Assembly (NCBI GenBank): GCA_047635055.1
Contig: JBLIIJ010000004.1
Coordinates: forward strand, 1-64,000
DNA: 64,000 bases
Direction of reading: 5' to 3'
From: JAVJRN01 sp047635055
GTDB taxonomy: Bacteria; Bacteroidota; Bacteroidia; Cytophagales; Cyclobacteriaceae
Both the position numbers and the translations under genes were made by a program. Positions 25,957-34,302 of this stretch are shown here, piece by piece. Every line of letters begins with the position of its first letter. The first letter of the stretch is position 1. Below the pieces are notes generated by a model, which was given only the letters and a program-made list of their open reading frames with translations, searched no databases and was not told the DNA's origin.

Positions 25957-26226
25957 ATGCAATTGAATTCTGCTAAAAACAAAACAAATAAAACAAAGAC
26001 ATTACTATTGATAATAGGTGTAATAATAGCCGTTCTATTAATCTTTTACGCGGATATTTTTAGTGGTAATGAAAGTAGTTTTTACCAATATCTCAATACT
26101 CCTGTAAACAATTCTGTAACCGAAAATATTCGATCAAATAGTGTAGTTATTGGCTCTGGTTATAATTCAGTGCCCAAATTATTTGAGCTTTTCACAAAAA
26201 ACCTTCCCTTTTTAAATAGCAAGTAA
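25957..26226 (+). CDS. Small single-pass membrane protein, unknown
   Basis: The protein has 89 residues from the ATG at 25957. The frame extends upstream to 25849, but those extra residues look non-coding, with no signal-like pattern. A basic N-terminus (KNKTNKTK) precedes one membrane segment at about residues 15-31, followed by a polar extracytoplasmic tail. I do not recognise a family. The gene ends 10 bases before the PspC-like gene, so the two are probably co-transcribed. Confidence 0.5.
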   Translation: MQLNSAKNKTNKTKTLLLIIGVIIAVLLIFYADIFSGNESSFYQYLNTPVNNSVTENIRSNSVVIGSGYNSVPKLFELFTKNLPFLNSK

Positions 26227-26236
26227 ATTTATCATC

Positions 26237-26425
26237 ATGCAAAAGAGATTAACAAGATCAAAAGACGGTGTATTGGCCGGGGTATGTAGTGGGATTGCTA
26301 AATATTTTGATTTAGACCCATCACTAGTAAGAATTGCATACATATTAGCCTCTATTGTTAGTGTAGCATTCCCAGGTGCAATAGTCTATATCATTCTCTG
26401 GTTCGTGATTCCAGAGGAGTACTAA
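26237..26425 (+). CDS. PspC-domain protein
   Basis: A protein of 62 residues consisting of a single PspC domain. It has the signature RSKDGVLAGVCSGIAKYFDLDPSLVR (in pieces across residues 6-31) followed by a membrane segment ending YIILWFVIPEEY. PspC family members are inner-membrane proteins linked to envelope-stress responses. Stand-alone short versions are common in Bacteroidetes. It lies 10 bases after the small membrane protein and ends three bases before the convergent arginase-like gene. Confidence 0.9.
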   Translation: MQKRLTRSKDGVLAGVCSGIAKYFDLDPSLVRIAYILASIVSVAFPGAIVYIILWFVIPEEY

Positions 26426-26428
26426 CAA

Positions 26429-27592
26429 CTAGAATTTAGCGTAGATATTTATCCACTTTTCAGGCAGTTCACCTTGTAATGCCTCCTCATAATCCATATA
26501 ACTACACGGGATCATTTTACTCCGCATGAAGCCAACCTTATCTTCAGGGTGGGGAACTTCCATCCACCACTTTTCGGACAGCTTACTCTTATAAAATCTT
26601 ATCGACTCAGGGTTTCCCCCAATAGCTACTTCATAAACCAAGTAGTCATTAGAGAAGAAATTTTTATCCCCTTTTCGGTTATAGTAACCTTCTATGAAAT
26701 ACCAAAGCATCGTGGAAATTACAAAAGCGGTTTTTCTATCATCAGAGTCCTTATCCACATTATAACCGTAGAAGCCAACAGAGGAGAGCTTATCATTTAA
26801 GCCCGCGTACCAGCAAATTTGACAGGCTTCTTCACCCGTTAGTCCGTAGACTTTAACATCATCACCGCCTGGGCAATAATGGGCCTGTATAGCTGAAATA
26901 TCGAAGGAAAGCATGTCTGCATCCCTAATTACAGGTTCCATGTTTTTGATATCTTCTTTAACAGTTCCTAGCCTATATGCCTCGAACGACATTTGTTCCA
27001 TCAAGGCTGAGCTGCTCGAATCAATCAAATATGATTGATAGCCTAATTGATAGTAATTAAAAAGAAAATTTGGCTCATGTTTGAAAATAGTCTGATTATG
27101 CGTCAGACTTGGGGTACTCCGCTTCGGGTCATCAATATCAAGCTTATTATCTACACTTAAGATGGTCACCAATTTCTCCAATTCTTCATAAGCAGTGTAT
27201 TGACCAAGATCCATATTATGTGCACCGCCAATAAAAATTGGCAATACTTTTTGCTCCAACAAATAAGAGCCTACTTCCTGTATCCGCAGGTAAGTATCGC
27301 TCAAATCAGGACCCTTTCTAAGGTTTCCTAGATCAGCAATCTTAAATTGACCAGCACTTTTCTTTAATTCGTAAAATGATTTTCTGACCTCATCGGCTGC
27401 TTTTGATAAACCTGACTGTGATTTTTCATCGGCACCTCGTCCATCAATTAACCCTACAATCGCGATATCTAGACCATCAACGTCTGGCATATCTCCAGAA
27501 TTAATGAAAATAGAATGCACAAGTGCATTTGAAGGATATTTTGAAATATCAATATCAGCACTAACCGAGTCGAAGAAGAGCTTTAAATCCAT
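26429..27592 (-). CDS. Arginase/formimidoylglutamase-fold protein with altered metal site
   Basis: A member of the ureohydrolase superfamily with 387 residues. The first metal motif is kept (GGAHNMD, His125). The canonical DAHxD is replaced by DNKLD (residues 148-152, with Lys150 where His is expected). The SxDxD motif reads SFDIS (229-233), so one Asp ligand is missing. Bacteroidetes often annotate this group as formimidoylglutamase, but with these substitutions a two-manganese site looks incomplete. It may be non-catalytic or have a changed activity. No other histidine-degradation genes are nearby. It is convergent with the PspC gene. Confidence 0.75.
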   Translation of the reverse strand: MDLKLFFDSVSADIDISKYPSNALVHSIFINSGDMPDVDGLDIAIVGLIDGRGADEKSQSGLSKAADEVRKSFYELKKSAGQFKIADLGNLRKGPDLSDTYLRIQEVGSYLLEQKVLPIFIGGAHNMDLGQYTAYEELEKLVTILSVDNKLDIDDPKRSTPSLTHNQTIFKHEPNFLFNYYQLGYQSYLIDSSSSALMEQMSFEAYRLGTVKEDIKNMEPVIRDADMLSFDISAIQAHYCPGGDDVKVYGLTGEEACQICWYAGLNDKLSSVGFYGYNVDKDSDDRKTAFVISTMLWYFIEGYYNRKGDKNFFSNDYLVYEVAIGGNPESIRFYKSKLSEKWWMEVPHPEDKVGFMRSKMIPCSYMDYEEALQGELPEKWINIYAKF

Positions 27593-27671
27593 AATATAAT
27601 AAGAGGCCTAAAAATTACCGTAAAATACAGAAGACTTAAGTCGATATAAAAGGAAACTACTTTTTGAGCAT

Positions 27672-27703
27672 AAAAAAAGGGAAACTTTCGTTTCCCTTTT
27701 TTT
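27672..27703. terminator. Bidirectional rho-independent terminator
   Basis: Stem GGGAAAC (27679-27685) pairs with GTTTCCC (27690-27696). An A7 tract lies on the left and a T7 tract on the right, so it works in both directions. It sits just downstream of nqrF on the minus strand. Confidence 0.88.
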
Positions 27704-27717
27704 ATATTATTTGGAAC

Positions 27718-29016
27718 TTAACCTCCAAAATCATCAAATCGTATGTTTTCATCGGGAATACCGTAATCCTCACCCATCTTCTGAACAGCATTGTTCATCA
27801 GTGGAGGTCCACAGAAATAAAGTTCTATCTCCTCCGGCGACTCGTGTTTGCTTAAATAATTATCCATCACTGACTGATGCACAAATCCTAAGAAACCGTC
27901 TCCTTCCGAATCATCTAGGTCTTTTTTTACTTTCCACTTATCTTCCTCCATCGGTTCTGACAAAACCATATAGAATTTAAAATTTGGAAATTTATCTTCT
28001 AACTGCTTAAAGTGATCAATATAAAATAGCTCTCTCTTTGATCTTCCGCCATACCAATAACTCACTTTTCTACCAGTCTCTAATGTTTTGAATAGATGAT
28101 AAAGGTGAGATCTCATTGGCGCCATACCTGCACCACCTCCAACATAAAGCATCTCTGAATCAGATGGGTTGATGAAGAATTCTCCGTACGGACCTGAAAT
28201 GGTCACTTTATCTCCTTCCTTCAAGCCGAAAATATAAGAGGAGGCTACACCAGGATTAACAGTCATCCATCCTTTAGCTGCTCGATCCCAAGGTGGCGTA
28301 GCAATACGAACGTTTAACATGATCTCTCTTCCTTCTGCAGGATAAGAGGCCATCGAATAAGCCCTTTCTATTACTTCGGTGTTTTTCATTTTCAGATCCC
28401 AAAGACCAAATTTATCCCACTCTTTCTGGAATTTGTCTGGCGTATCGTGCTCGTCTGGGTGAGCAGTGATATCCATGTCTTTAAAATTCACTTCACATTC
28501 AGGAACTTCAATTTGTATATATCCTCCTGCTTCATAATCCATATCTTCAGGAAGCTGAACTACAAATTCTTTAATAAACGACGCTACGTTGTAATTTCTA
28601 ACAACTGTAGCTTCCCATTTTTTAATACCGAATATCTCTTCAGGAATTTTAATTCTCATGTCTTGCTTTACTTTCACTTGACATGACAACCTTACATTCT
28701 CTTTTTGCTCAGATCTACTTAGGTGCCCAACTTCTGTTGGCAGTACATCTCCACCACCTTCTTCTACTGTACATTTACACATTGCACATGTACCTCCACC
28801 ACCACACGCCGATGGTAGAAAAACTTTTCGTCCTGATAAAGTAGACAATAAAGTAGAACCCGCACTTGCTATTATTGGGTTAGCTTCGTCTCCATTGACG
28901 ATTATTTTCACATCCCCTGATTGTACCAGCCTAGACTGAGCAAAAAGTAATATGAAAACCAACAATAAAATGACGGCTGTAAATGCGATGATAGCTGTTA
29001 TAACTATTGATGTCAT
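27718..29016 (-). CDS. nqrF: Na+-translocating NADH:quinone reductase subunit F
   Basis: The protein has 432 residues. One N-terminal membrane segment (residues 3-26) is followed by a 2Fe-2S ferredoxin domain with Cys71, Cys77, Cys80 and a fourth near Cys112 (LSCQVKV). The FAD-binding (RAYSMASYP) and NADH-binding (GGGAGMAPMRSH) domains follow. NqrF takes electrons from NADH into the sodium pump. The other subunits, normally in one nqrABCDEF operon, are not adjacent here: upstream is accD and downstream a terminator. An exact promoter element precedes it. Confidence 0.95.
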   Translation of the reverse strand: MTSIVITAIIAFTAVILLLVFILLFAQSRLVQSGDVKIIVNGDEANPIIASAGSTLLSTLSGRKVFLPSACGGGGTCAMCKCTVEEGGGDVLPTEVGHLSRSEQKENVRLSCQVKVKQDMRIKIPEEIFGIKKWEATVVRNYNVASFIKEFVVQLPEDMDYEAGGYIQIEVPECEVNFKDMDITAHPDEHDTPDKFQKEWDKFGLWDLKMKNTEVIERAYSMASYPAEGREIMLNVRIATPPWDRAAKGWMTVNPGVASSYIFGLKEGDKVTISGPYGEFFINPSDSEMLYVGGGAGMAPMRSHLYHLFKTLETGRKVSYWYGGRSKRELFYIDHFKQLEDKFPNFKFYMVLSEPMEEDKWKVKKDLDDSEGDGFLGFVHQSVMDNYLSKHESPEEIELYFCGPPLMNNAVQKMGEDYGIPDENIRFDDFGG

Positions 29017-29048
29017 AGGTTAAAAACCTTTAGTTTTAATTATTTTAA

Positions 29049-29056
29049 CAAATATA
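29049..29056 (-). promoter_or_regulatory. -7 element upstream of nqrF
   Basis: The minus strand reads TATATTTG, an exact TAnnTTTG match, 32 bases before the nqrF ATG. This supports separate transcription of nqrF from accD. Confidence 0.5.
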
Positions 29057-29125
29057 AGCGATAAACTTCTCCTTTTAAAGACAGATAAGAGTTGATAATA
29101 CCCATCGTCAAAGAACTTTGTTTAG

Positions 29126-29968
29126 CTACTTCTCAATTAATTTAATTAGAGAAGTTAATTTTGATTTTAATTGTCTTCGGTCTACAATAAAATCAAGAAA
29201 ACCATGAGCCAATACGAATTCTGAACTCTGAAAATCCTTTGGTAAATCTTTTCCGATTGTTTCTCTAATAACCCTTGGCCCTGCAAAACCAATCAATGCT
29301 CCTGGCTCTGCGATGTTAAAGTCACCCAACATAGCAAATGAGGCGGTTACTCCACCAGTTGTAGGGTCGGTCATCAACGAAATGTAGGGTATTTTTGCTT
29401 CTGAAAGTAAAGCCAACCTAGCGGATGTTTTAGCCATTTGCATTAAGGAAAAACCTGCCTCCATCATTCTCGCACCACCCGACTTAGAAATCATTAAAAA
29501 TGGTGTCTTCGTCTTCAGTGAATGATTTATCGCCCTAGCAATTTTTTCTCCTACAACAGACCCCATTGAACCGCCTATAAAGGCAAAGTCCATACAAGCT
29601 ACCGTTATATTAAGATCATTCATTTTACCATAACCTGTTCGTACGGCATCTTTCAGCTCCGTCTTTTTCTGAGTGGCGACAACTCTGTCCGGATATTTTT
29701 TAGTATCCACAAAACCCAGAGGATCACCAGAGCTCAAATCGGCATCAAGTTCTTCGAATTTATTACCGTCAAATAAGATTTCAAAGTACTCTTTAGAGCC
29801 AATCCTAACATGATAATCATCGTCTGGACACACATACGCGTTATTGCGTAACTCACGCATGTGGATAATATTCCCACTAGGCGTTTTATACCAAAGTCCG
29901 TCTGGTGTTTCTTTCTTTTTTTCGGTTGGGGTATTGATCCCCTTTTCCTGTCTTTTAAACCAAGCCAT
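29126..29968 (-). CDS. accD: Acetyl-CoA carboxylase carboxyltransferase beta subunit
   Basis: The protein has 280 residues. With AccA it transfers CO2 from carboxybiotin to acetyl-CoA in fatty-acid synthesis. The crotonase-type core is clear (MDFAFIGGSMGSVVGEKI, SGGARMMEAGFSLMQMAKT, LIGFAGPRVI). The N-terminal zinc ribbon is degenerate: the KCPxC pair is KTPSG (Thr29, Gly32), and of the second pair only Cys47 remains (CPDDD). My recollection is that Bacteroidetes AccD proteins generally lack these cysteines. A TTTG-N17-TACTTTTG promoter lies upstream. Confidence 0.95.
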   Translation of the reverse strand: MAWFKRQEKGINTPTEKKKETPDGLWYKTPSGNIIHMRELRNNAYVCPDDDYHVRIGSKEYFEILFDGNKFEELDADLSSGDPLGFVDTKKYPDRVVATQKKTELKDAVRTGYGKMNDLNITVACMDFAFIGGSMGSVVGEKIARAINHSLKTKTPFLMISKSGGARMMEAGFSLMQMAKTSARLALLSEAKIPYISLMTDPTTGGVTASFAMLGDFNIAEPGALIGFAGPRVIRETIGKDLPKDFQSSEFVLAHGFLDFIVDRRQLKSKLTSLIKLIEK

Positions 29969-29986
29969 GAATTACTATTTGAGATG

Positions 29987-30015
29987 CAAAAGTAAGCCAA
30001 AAGTGATAACCCAAA
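29987..30015 (-). promoter_or_regulatory. accD promoter (TTTG-N17-TACTTTTG)
   Basis: On the minus strand TTTG lies at 30015-30012 and TACTTTTG at 29994-29987, 17 bases apart. It is the clearest Bacteroidetes-type promoter in the window. The ATG follows 18 bases downstream. Confidence 0.68.
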
Positions 30016-30095
30016 GAATGTGAAGGTTATTTATATGGCTCTGTGCGTGTAAGTATCTTTTAATTATTCTATTTAATCGCTTGAAGTATCCATTT

Positions 30096-30335
30096 TCAAT
30101 CTTTTAACTCTTCGAAATCTACATACTCACCGCCTTCAAAGCCTTTAGAATTTGTCTTTGACTCATGCGTAGGGTATTCAATATTTACATTTTCGCCTTT
30201 GGCTGTTTTGGTCTGCCTTTGGCTTGGTTGCCTTTGCTGCTTCGACAAAGACAGAAAAAACATTCTAAAAACAAAACCACCTACTTTATATACTAGGTAG
30301 CCAATCAAGAAAATTATTAATAAAAACTTAATCAT
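30096..30335 (-). CDS. DUF4834-like small membrane protein
   Basis: The protein has 79 residues. One N-terminal membrane segment (residues 3-28) is followed by a basic, Gln-rich linker (QQRQPSQRQTK) and an acidic C-terminus ending FEGGEYVDFEELKD. This overall pattern is what I recall for the DUF4834 family, common in Bacteroidetes and of unknown function. It starts 12 bases after the carB stop, so it is probably the second gene of that transcript. Confidence 0.75.
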   Translation of the reverse strand: MIKFLLIIFLIGYLVYKVGGFVFRMFFLSLSKQQRQPSQRQTKTAKGENVNIEYPTHESKTNSKGFEGGEYVDFEELKD

Positions 30336-30347
30336 ATCAATACTAAC

Positions 30348-33164
30348 CTATCTACTTAGGTAGAGGTTTCGTTCTGTGTATATTTCCATAAAATAATCGT
30401 CCATCAAGTCATCGATAAAGTATATCGCTTCGCCTGTTGACTTCATTTCCGGACCTAATTCCTTATTTACATTTGGGAATTTATGAAACGAAAATACCGG
30501 CTCTTTAATAGCATAACCCTTCTTTACAGGTTTAAAGTCAAAATCTTTGACCTTTTTCTCACCGAGCATCACCTTTGTAGCATAATTCACATAGGGTTCC
30601 TGATATGCTTTACATATGAAAGGAACTGTTCTAGAGGCCCTTGGGTTCGCCTCAATGATATATACCTTATCCTCTTTGATAGCAAATTGAATGTTAATTA
30701 ATCCAACTGTCTTCAAGGCCTTAGCAATCTTCACCGTGTATTCTTCAATTTGTCGCATAACAAAATCACCAAGATTATAAGGCGGCAACACAGCGTAAGA
30801 ATCCCCGGAATGAATTCCCGCAGGCTCAATGTGCTGCATAATTCCTATAATGTAGACATCTTCACCATCACAAATGGCATCTGCCTCAGCTTCAATTGCT
30901 CCTTCTAAAAAGTGATCCAATAATATGCGCCCATCTGGTTTGTCCTTTAAAAGATTCACCACATGCTCTTCCATTTCTTGCTCGTTGATCACAATTTTCA
31001 TACTCTGACCTCCAAGGACATAACTTGGCCTTACTAAAAGCGGAAAACCAATTTCTTTGGATAACTCAATCGCTTGGTCTGCGTCTTCCACAGTACCATA
31101 ATCAGGATATGGGATATTTTGCTCTTTTAATAAGTCAGAAAATCTACCTCTATCTTCTGCTAAATCCAGTGCTTCATAACTTGTCCCAATGACTTTGATC
31201 CCGTATCTATCAAACTTTTCGGCAAGCTTTAAAGCGGTCTGTCCACCCAATTGAACAATTACTCCTACAGGGTTTTCATGTAGAATAATATCGTAAATAT
31301 GTTCCCAAAATACTGGTTCAAAATACAACTTATCTGCGATATCAAAATCCGTAGATACCGTTTCAGGATTGCAGTTGATCATGATGGTTTCATAGCCACA
31401 TTCCTTTGCTGCTAAAACACCATGAACACAGGAGTAATCAAACTCAATACCCTGTCCAATTCGGTTAGGACCAGAACCCAATATTATAACTTTCTTTTTG
31501 TCCGTTGGTATAGATTCATTCTCATCTCCGAAAGAAGAATAATAATATGGGGTTTGCGCCTCAAACTCTGCCGCACAAGTATCAACAAGTTTGTAAACAC
31601 GCTTGATACCTAAATCATTTCTTTTGGTGAAAACCTCACTTTCCAGACAACCCAATAAATGTGCTAGTTGCCGATCGGCATAGCCTTTCAGTTTTGCCGT
31701 TCGCAAAAGTTCCTCAGGAATAGTTCCTAAATTAAAAATGCTTATCTCCCTCTCCAGTAGAATTAACTCTTCTATTTGATGCAAAAACCATGGGTCAATT
31801 CTGGTCAGCTTGTAAATGGTTTTGAAAGGTATTCCTAGCTTGAAAGCATCGTATATATGGAATAACCGATTCCAGCTTGGGTTTTCCAAACTATATAATA
31901 ATTGATCTTGATCTTTTAGCTCTCTGCCATCTGCTCCAAGACCATTTCTTTTAATTTCTAAAGATTGACATGCCTTTTGTAGCGCCTCCTGAAAGTTTCG
32001 ACCAATGCCCATGGCTTCTCCGACGGACTTCATCTGCAGACCTAACTTTCTATCACATCCGGGAAACTTGTCAAAATTCCAACGAGGTATTTTGACAATC
32101 ACATAGTCCAACGCTGGCTCAAACATGGCTGACGTTGTTTTTGTGATTTGATTTTTCAATTCATCAAGATTATAGCCAATAGCTAGTTTCGCTGCAATCT
32201 TTGCAATTGGATAACCAGTGGCTTTTGATGCCAATGCTGAAGATCTGGATACTCTTGGATTAATCTCGATACCAATAATCTCATCCGTGTCTGGGTTAAC
32301 AGAAAACTGAACATTACAGCCACCTGCGAATTGACCAATGGCATCCATCATCCTTTTGGCCAGATCCCGCATATGTTGATAAACAGTATCAGGTAAAGTC
32401 TGTGCTGGAGCTACAGTAATAGAGTCTCCAGTATGAACACCCATCGGATCAAAATTTTCAATGGAGCATATGATAATGATATTACCAATACTATCTCGCA
32501 ACAACTCCAGCTCATATTCTTTCCAACCCTTGATGCTCTGCTCTACTAGCACCTCATGAATTGGTGAAGCAGTTAGTCCGGCATTTAAAGCACTATCAAA
32601 CTCCTCAGCATTTTTCACAAAACCACCACCATAACCTCCAAGCGTATACGAAGGTCGAATAACTAGCGGAAACCCGATTTCCTGTGCAATCTCCTTTCCT
32701 TTCAAATAAGAAGTAGCTGTTTCTCCTCGACAAACGCCAACCCCTATTTCAATCATCTTGTTGCGGAACTTCTCTCTATCTTCTGTCGTTTCGATCGCCC
32801 CAATATCCACGCCGATCATACGGACGTTATACTTATCCCAGATTCCTGCCTTATCGCAATCAATCGCAAGATTTAAAGCAGTCTGCCCTCCCATCGTTGG
32901 CAAAACAGCATCAATTTGTGGCTGTTCTTCAAGAATTTCTCTTATGCTTTGCTTGGTAAGTGGCTTAAGGTAAATATTATCCGCAGTGACCGGATCCGTC
33001 ATTATTGTCGCTGGATTACTATTAATGAGCGTCACTTCAATGCCTTCTTCCCTAAGCGATCTTGCCGCTTGGGTACCTGAATAATCGAATTCGCAGGCTT
33101 GACCGATAATAATTGGACCACTTCCAATTATAAGTATGGACTTGATATTTTGATCTTTTGGCAT
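30348..33164 (-). CDS. carB: Carbamoyl-phosphate synthase large subunit
   Basis: The protein has 938 residues from the ATG at 33164, which gives the usual beginning MPKDQNIKSILIIGSGPI; an upstream TTG would add 12 residues. It makes carbamoyl phosphate for pyrimidine and arginine synthesis. Two ATP-grasp halves are visible: GSGPIIIGQACEFDYSG near residue 16, and GSGPNRIGQGIEFDYSC near 555. Each is followed by LVRPSYVLGG or its equivalent LVIRPSYTLGG. The C-terminal allosteric domain appears shorter than in E. coli CarB (about 1070 residues), as is usual in this phylum. The small subunit gene carA is not adjacent. Confidence 0.95.
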   Translation of the reverse strand: MPKDQNIKSILIIGSGPIIIGQACEFDYSGTQAARSLREEGIEVTLINSNPATIMTDPVTADNIYLKPLTKQSIREILEEQPQIDAVLPTMGGQTALNLAIDCDKAGIWDKYNVRMIGVDIGAIETTEDREKFRNKMIEIGVGVCRGETATSYLKGKEIAQEIGFPLVIRPSYTLGGYGGGFVKNAEEFDSALNAGLTASPIHEVLVEQSIKGWKEYELELLRDSIGNIIIICSIENFDPMGVHTGDSITVAPAQTLPDTVYQHMRDLAKRMMDAIGQFAGGCNVQFSVNPDTDEIIGIEINPRVSRSSALASKATGYPIAKIAAKLAIGYNLDELKNQITKTTSAMFEPALDYVIVKIPRWNFDKFPGCDRKLGLQMKSVGEAMGIGRNFQEALQKACQSLEIKRNGLGADGRELKDQDQLLYSLENPSWNRLFHIYDAFKLGIPFKTIYKLTRIDPWFLHQIEELILLEREISIFNLGTIPEELLRTAKLKGYADRQLAHLLGCLESEVFTKRNDLGIKRVYKLVDTCAAEFEAQTPYYYSSFGDENESIPTDKKKVIILGSGPNRIGQGIEFDYSCVHGVLAAKECGYETIMINCNPETVSTDFDIADKLYFEPVFWEHIYDIILHENPVGVIVQLGGQTALKLAEKFDRYGIKVIGTSYEALDLAEDRGRFSDLLKEQNIPYPDYGTVEDADQAIELSKEIGFPLLVRPSYVLGGQSMKIVINEQEMEEHVVNLLKDKPDGRILLDHFLEGAIEAEADAICDGEDVYIIGIMQHIEPAGIHSGDSYAVLPPYNLGDFVMRQIEEYTVKIAKALKTVGLINIQFAIKEDKVYIIEANPRASRTVPFICKAYQEPYVNYATKVMLGEKKVKDFDFKPVKKGYAIKEPVFSFHKFPNVNKELGPEMKSTGEAIYFIDDLMDDYFMEIYTERNLYLSR

Positions 33165-33261
33165 GAAGATTTGATCGTTGGTAAGTATAAAATCTCGCAA
33201 ATCTAAGTCATGATATCTCTAAAGAAAAACGTCTAAAGGTATTTTTGAAATCTGAATAGCA

Positions 33262-33644
33262 TTGACCGCCGAACGACTCTTTCAATGCATCTTCAAGGCA
33301 CGTCTCATGCAAATGGAAGAACTAGAAGGACGCTTTGAGATAAGCCGAAGAATAATTTTTAGAGCCCTCAAATTTTTAATAGAAGGCGAAGTGAAAATGG
33401 GGAACAACACAAATAAGGGATCTTATATGGTCGACGGATATCATTTGCCTCCGGTAGCGTTTAATATGGAGGATGCTGCAGCTATATTGATAGGAGCCAA
33501 ACCTAATAAAAAAATGCAGAGTCCGGCATAGTAAAAGACTTTGACAAAAGAAAACACAAGATCAGAGTGGTTTTAAAATATTCTGATGAGAATTATTTCT
33601 ATACCCTTGCTAGCATAAGGGGATTTTATAGAATTCTACTTTAA
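33262..33644 (+). pseudogene. Broken WYL/YafY-type transcriptional regulator
   Basis: The first frame (33262-33531, 89 residues) has the helix-turn-helix start of YafY-like regulators (TAERLFQCI, FEISRRIIFRALKFLIEG) and the family junction GYHLPPVAFNMEDAAAILIGAK. It then stops after an A7 tract. Adding one A would continue into a second frame (KNAESGIVKDFDKRKHKIRVV...), which ends at 33644 in LASIRGFYRILL, resembling the C-terminus of such proteins. The joined product is only about 126 residues against a usual 230-320. The middle WYL region is therefore deleted as well, and the gene is a remnant. Confidence 0.7.
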
Positions 33645-33685
33645 ATTCTCTTGGATTCACCTTTTCATACATTCAGTATAATTTA

Positions 33686-33967
33686 CTATGCACAAAATGT
33701 TGAAATCAAATTATCACACTCATTGTAACAACCCACATATTGATAGGAATGGCTAGCCTCTTTTTCTTGTTTTCTATAGTGTTTGGCCGCAGATAATAAG
33801 GTCGTGTTGATTGAGAAAAGAAATGTTTGATTGTCAAACAGGTTGTATCTCAAAATTGGGTAACGCAAAAAAATCCTTTGCAATATCCAATTTTCAGCCG
33901 CTTCGTCTTGGTATTGATAGGCGGAACTGAGGTAAAAAGCAAACAGTCGTCTAGCTAGAATAGCCAG
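33686..33967 (-). pseudogene. Gene-like ORF remnant, unknown family
   Basis: A continuous minus-strand frame of 93 codons reads in part ARRLFAFYLSSAYQYQDE, then ENWILQRIFLRYPILRYN, and ends CYNECDNLISTFCA. The composition is protein-like (amphipathic, Tyr/Arg-rich). There is no ATG at the 5' end: the frame is bounded by an in-frame TGA just upstream, preceded by GGAGAGG, and would need CTG at 33967 or a later TTG. I do not recognise a family. It is probably the 3' part of a decayed gene or a small lineage-specific one. Confidence 0.3.
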
Positions 33968-34245
33968 TCATTTCCTCTCCGAACAAAATATTATAAAGGA
34001 TTTATCAAAAAAAAAGTTGATTACCAATATATTGATTTTAGTTACGTGAGGCCAAGTTAGCTCGATGGTTACTGAGTTTTGAGAATGCCTAACCTTTAGC
34101 TTCTGAGGAGTTACAGTATACAATGGCTAATTTTACTTAAGATTTATTTGAGCGCCTTATAGAAGTACTTTATTTCGAGCATTGCTAAAAAGCTGAAAGC
34201 TCAAAAGAACCCTCATTCTTCTAGCAGTTTGGTTCGTCATAAACG

Positions 34246-34275
34246 AAAAAACCACCCCAACATCCGTCAGGGTGG
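34246..34275 (-). terminator. Rho-independent terminator of the Tyr/Asp-rich lipoprotein
   Basis: On the minus strand CCACCC (34275-34270) pairs with GGGTGG (34257-34252), with a 12-base loop and a T-run after it (34250-34246). It starts 28 bases after the lipoprotein stop. Confidence 0.8.
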
Positions 34276-34302
34276 ACTCCTTCATACTTGATCAATTATA
34301 GA

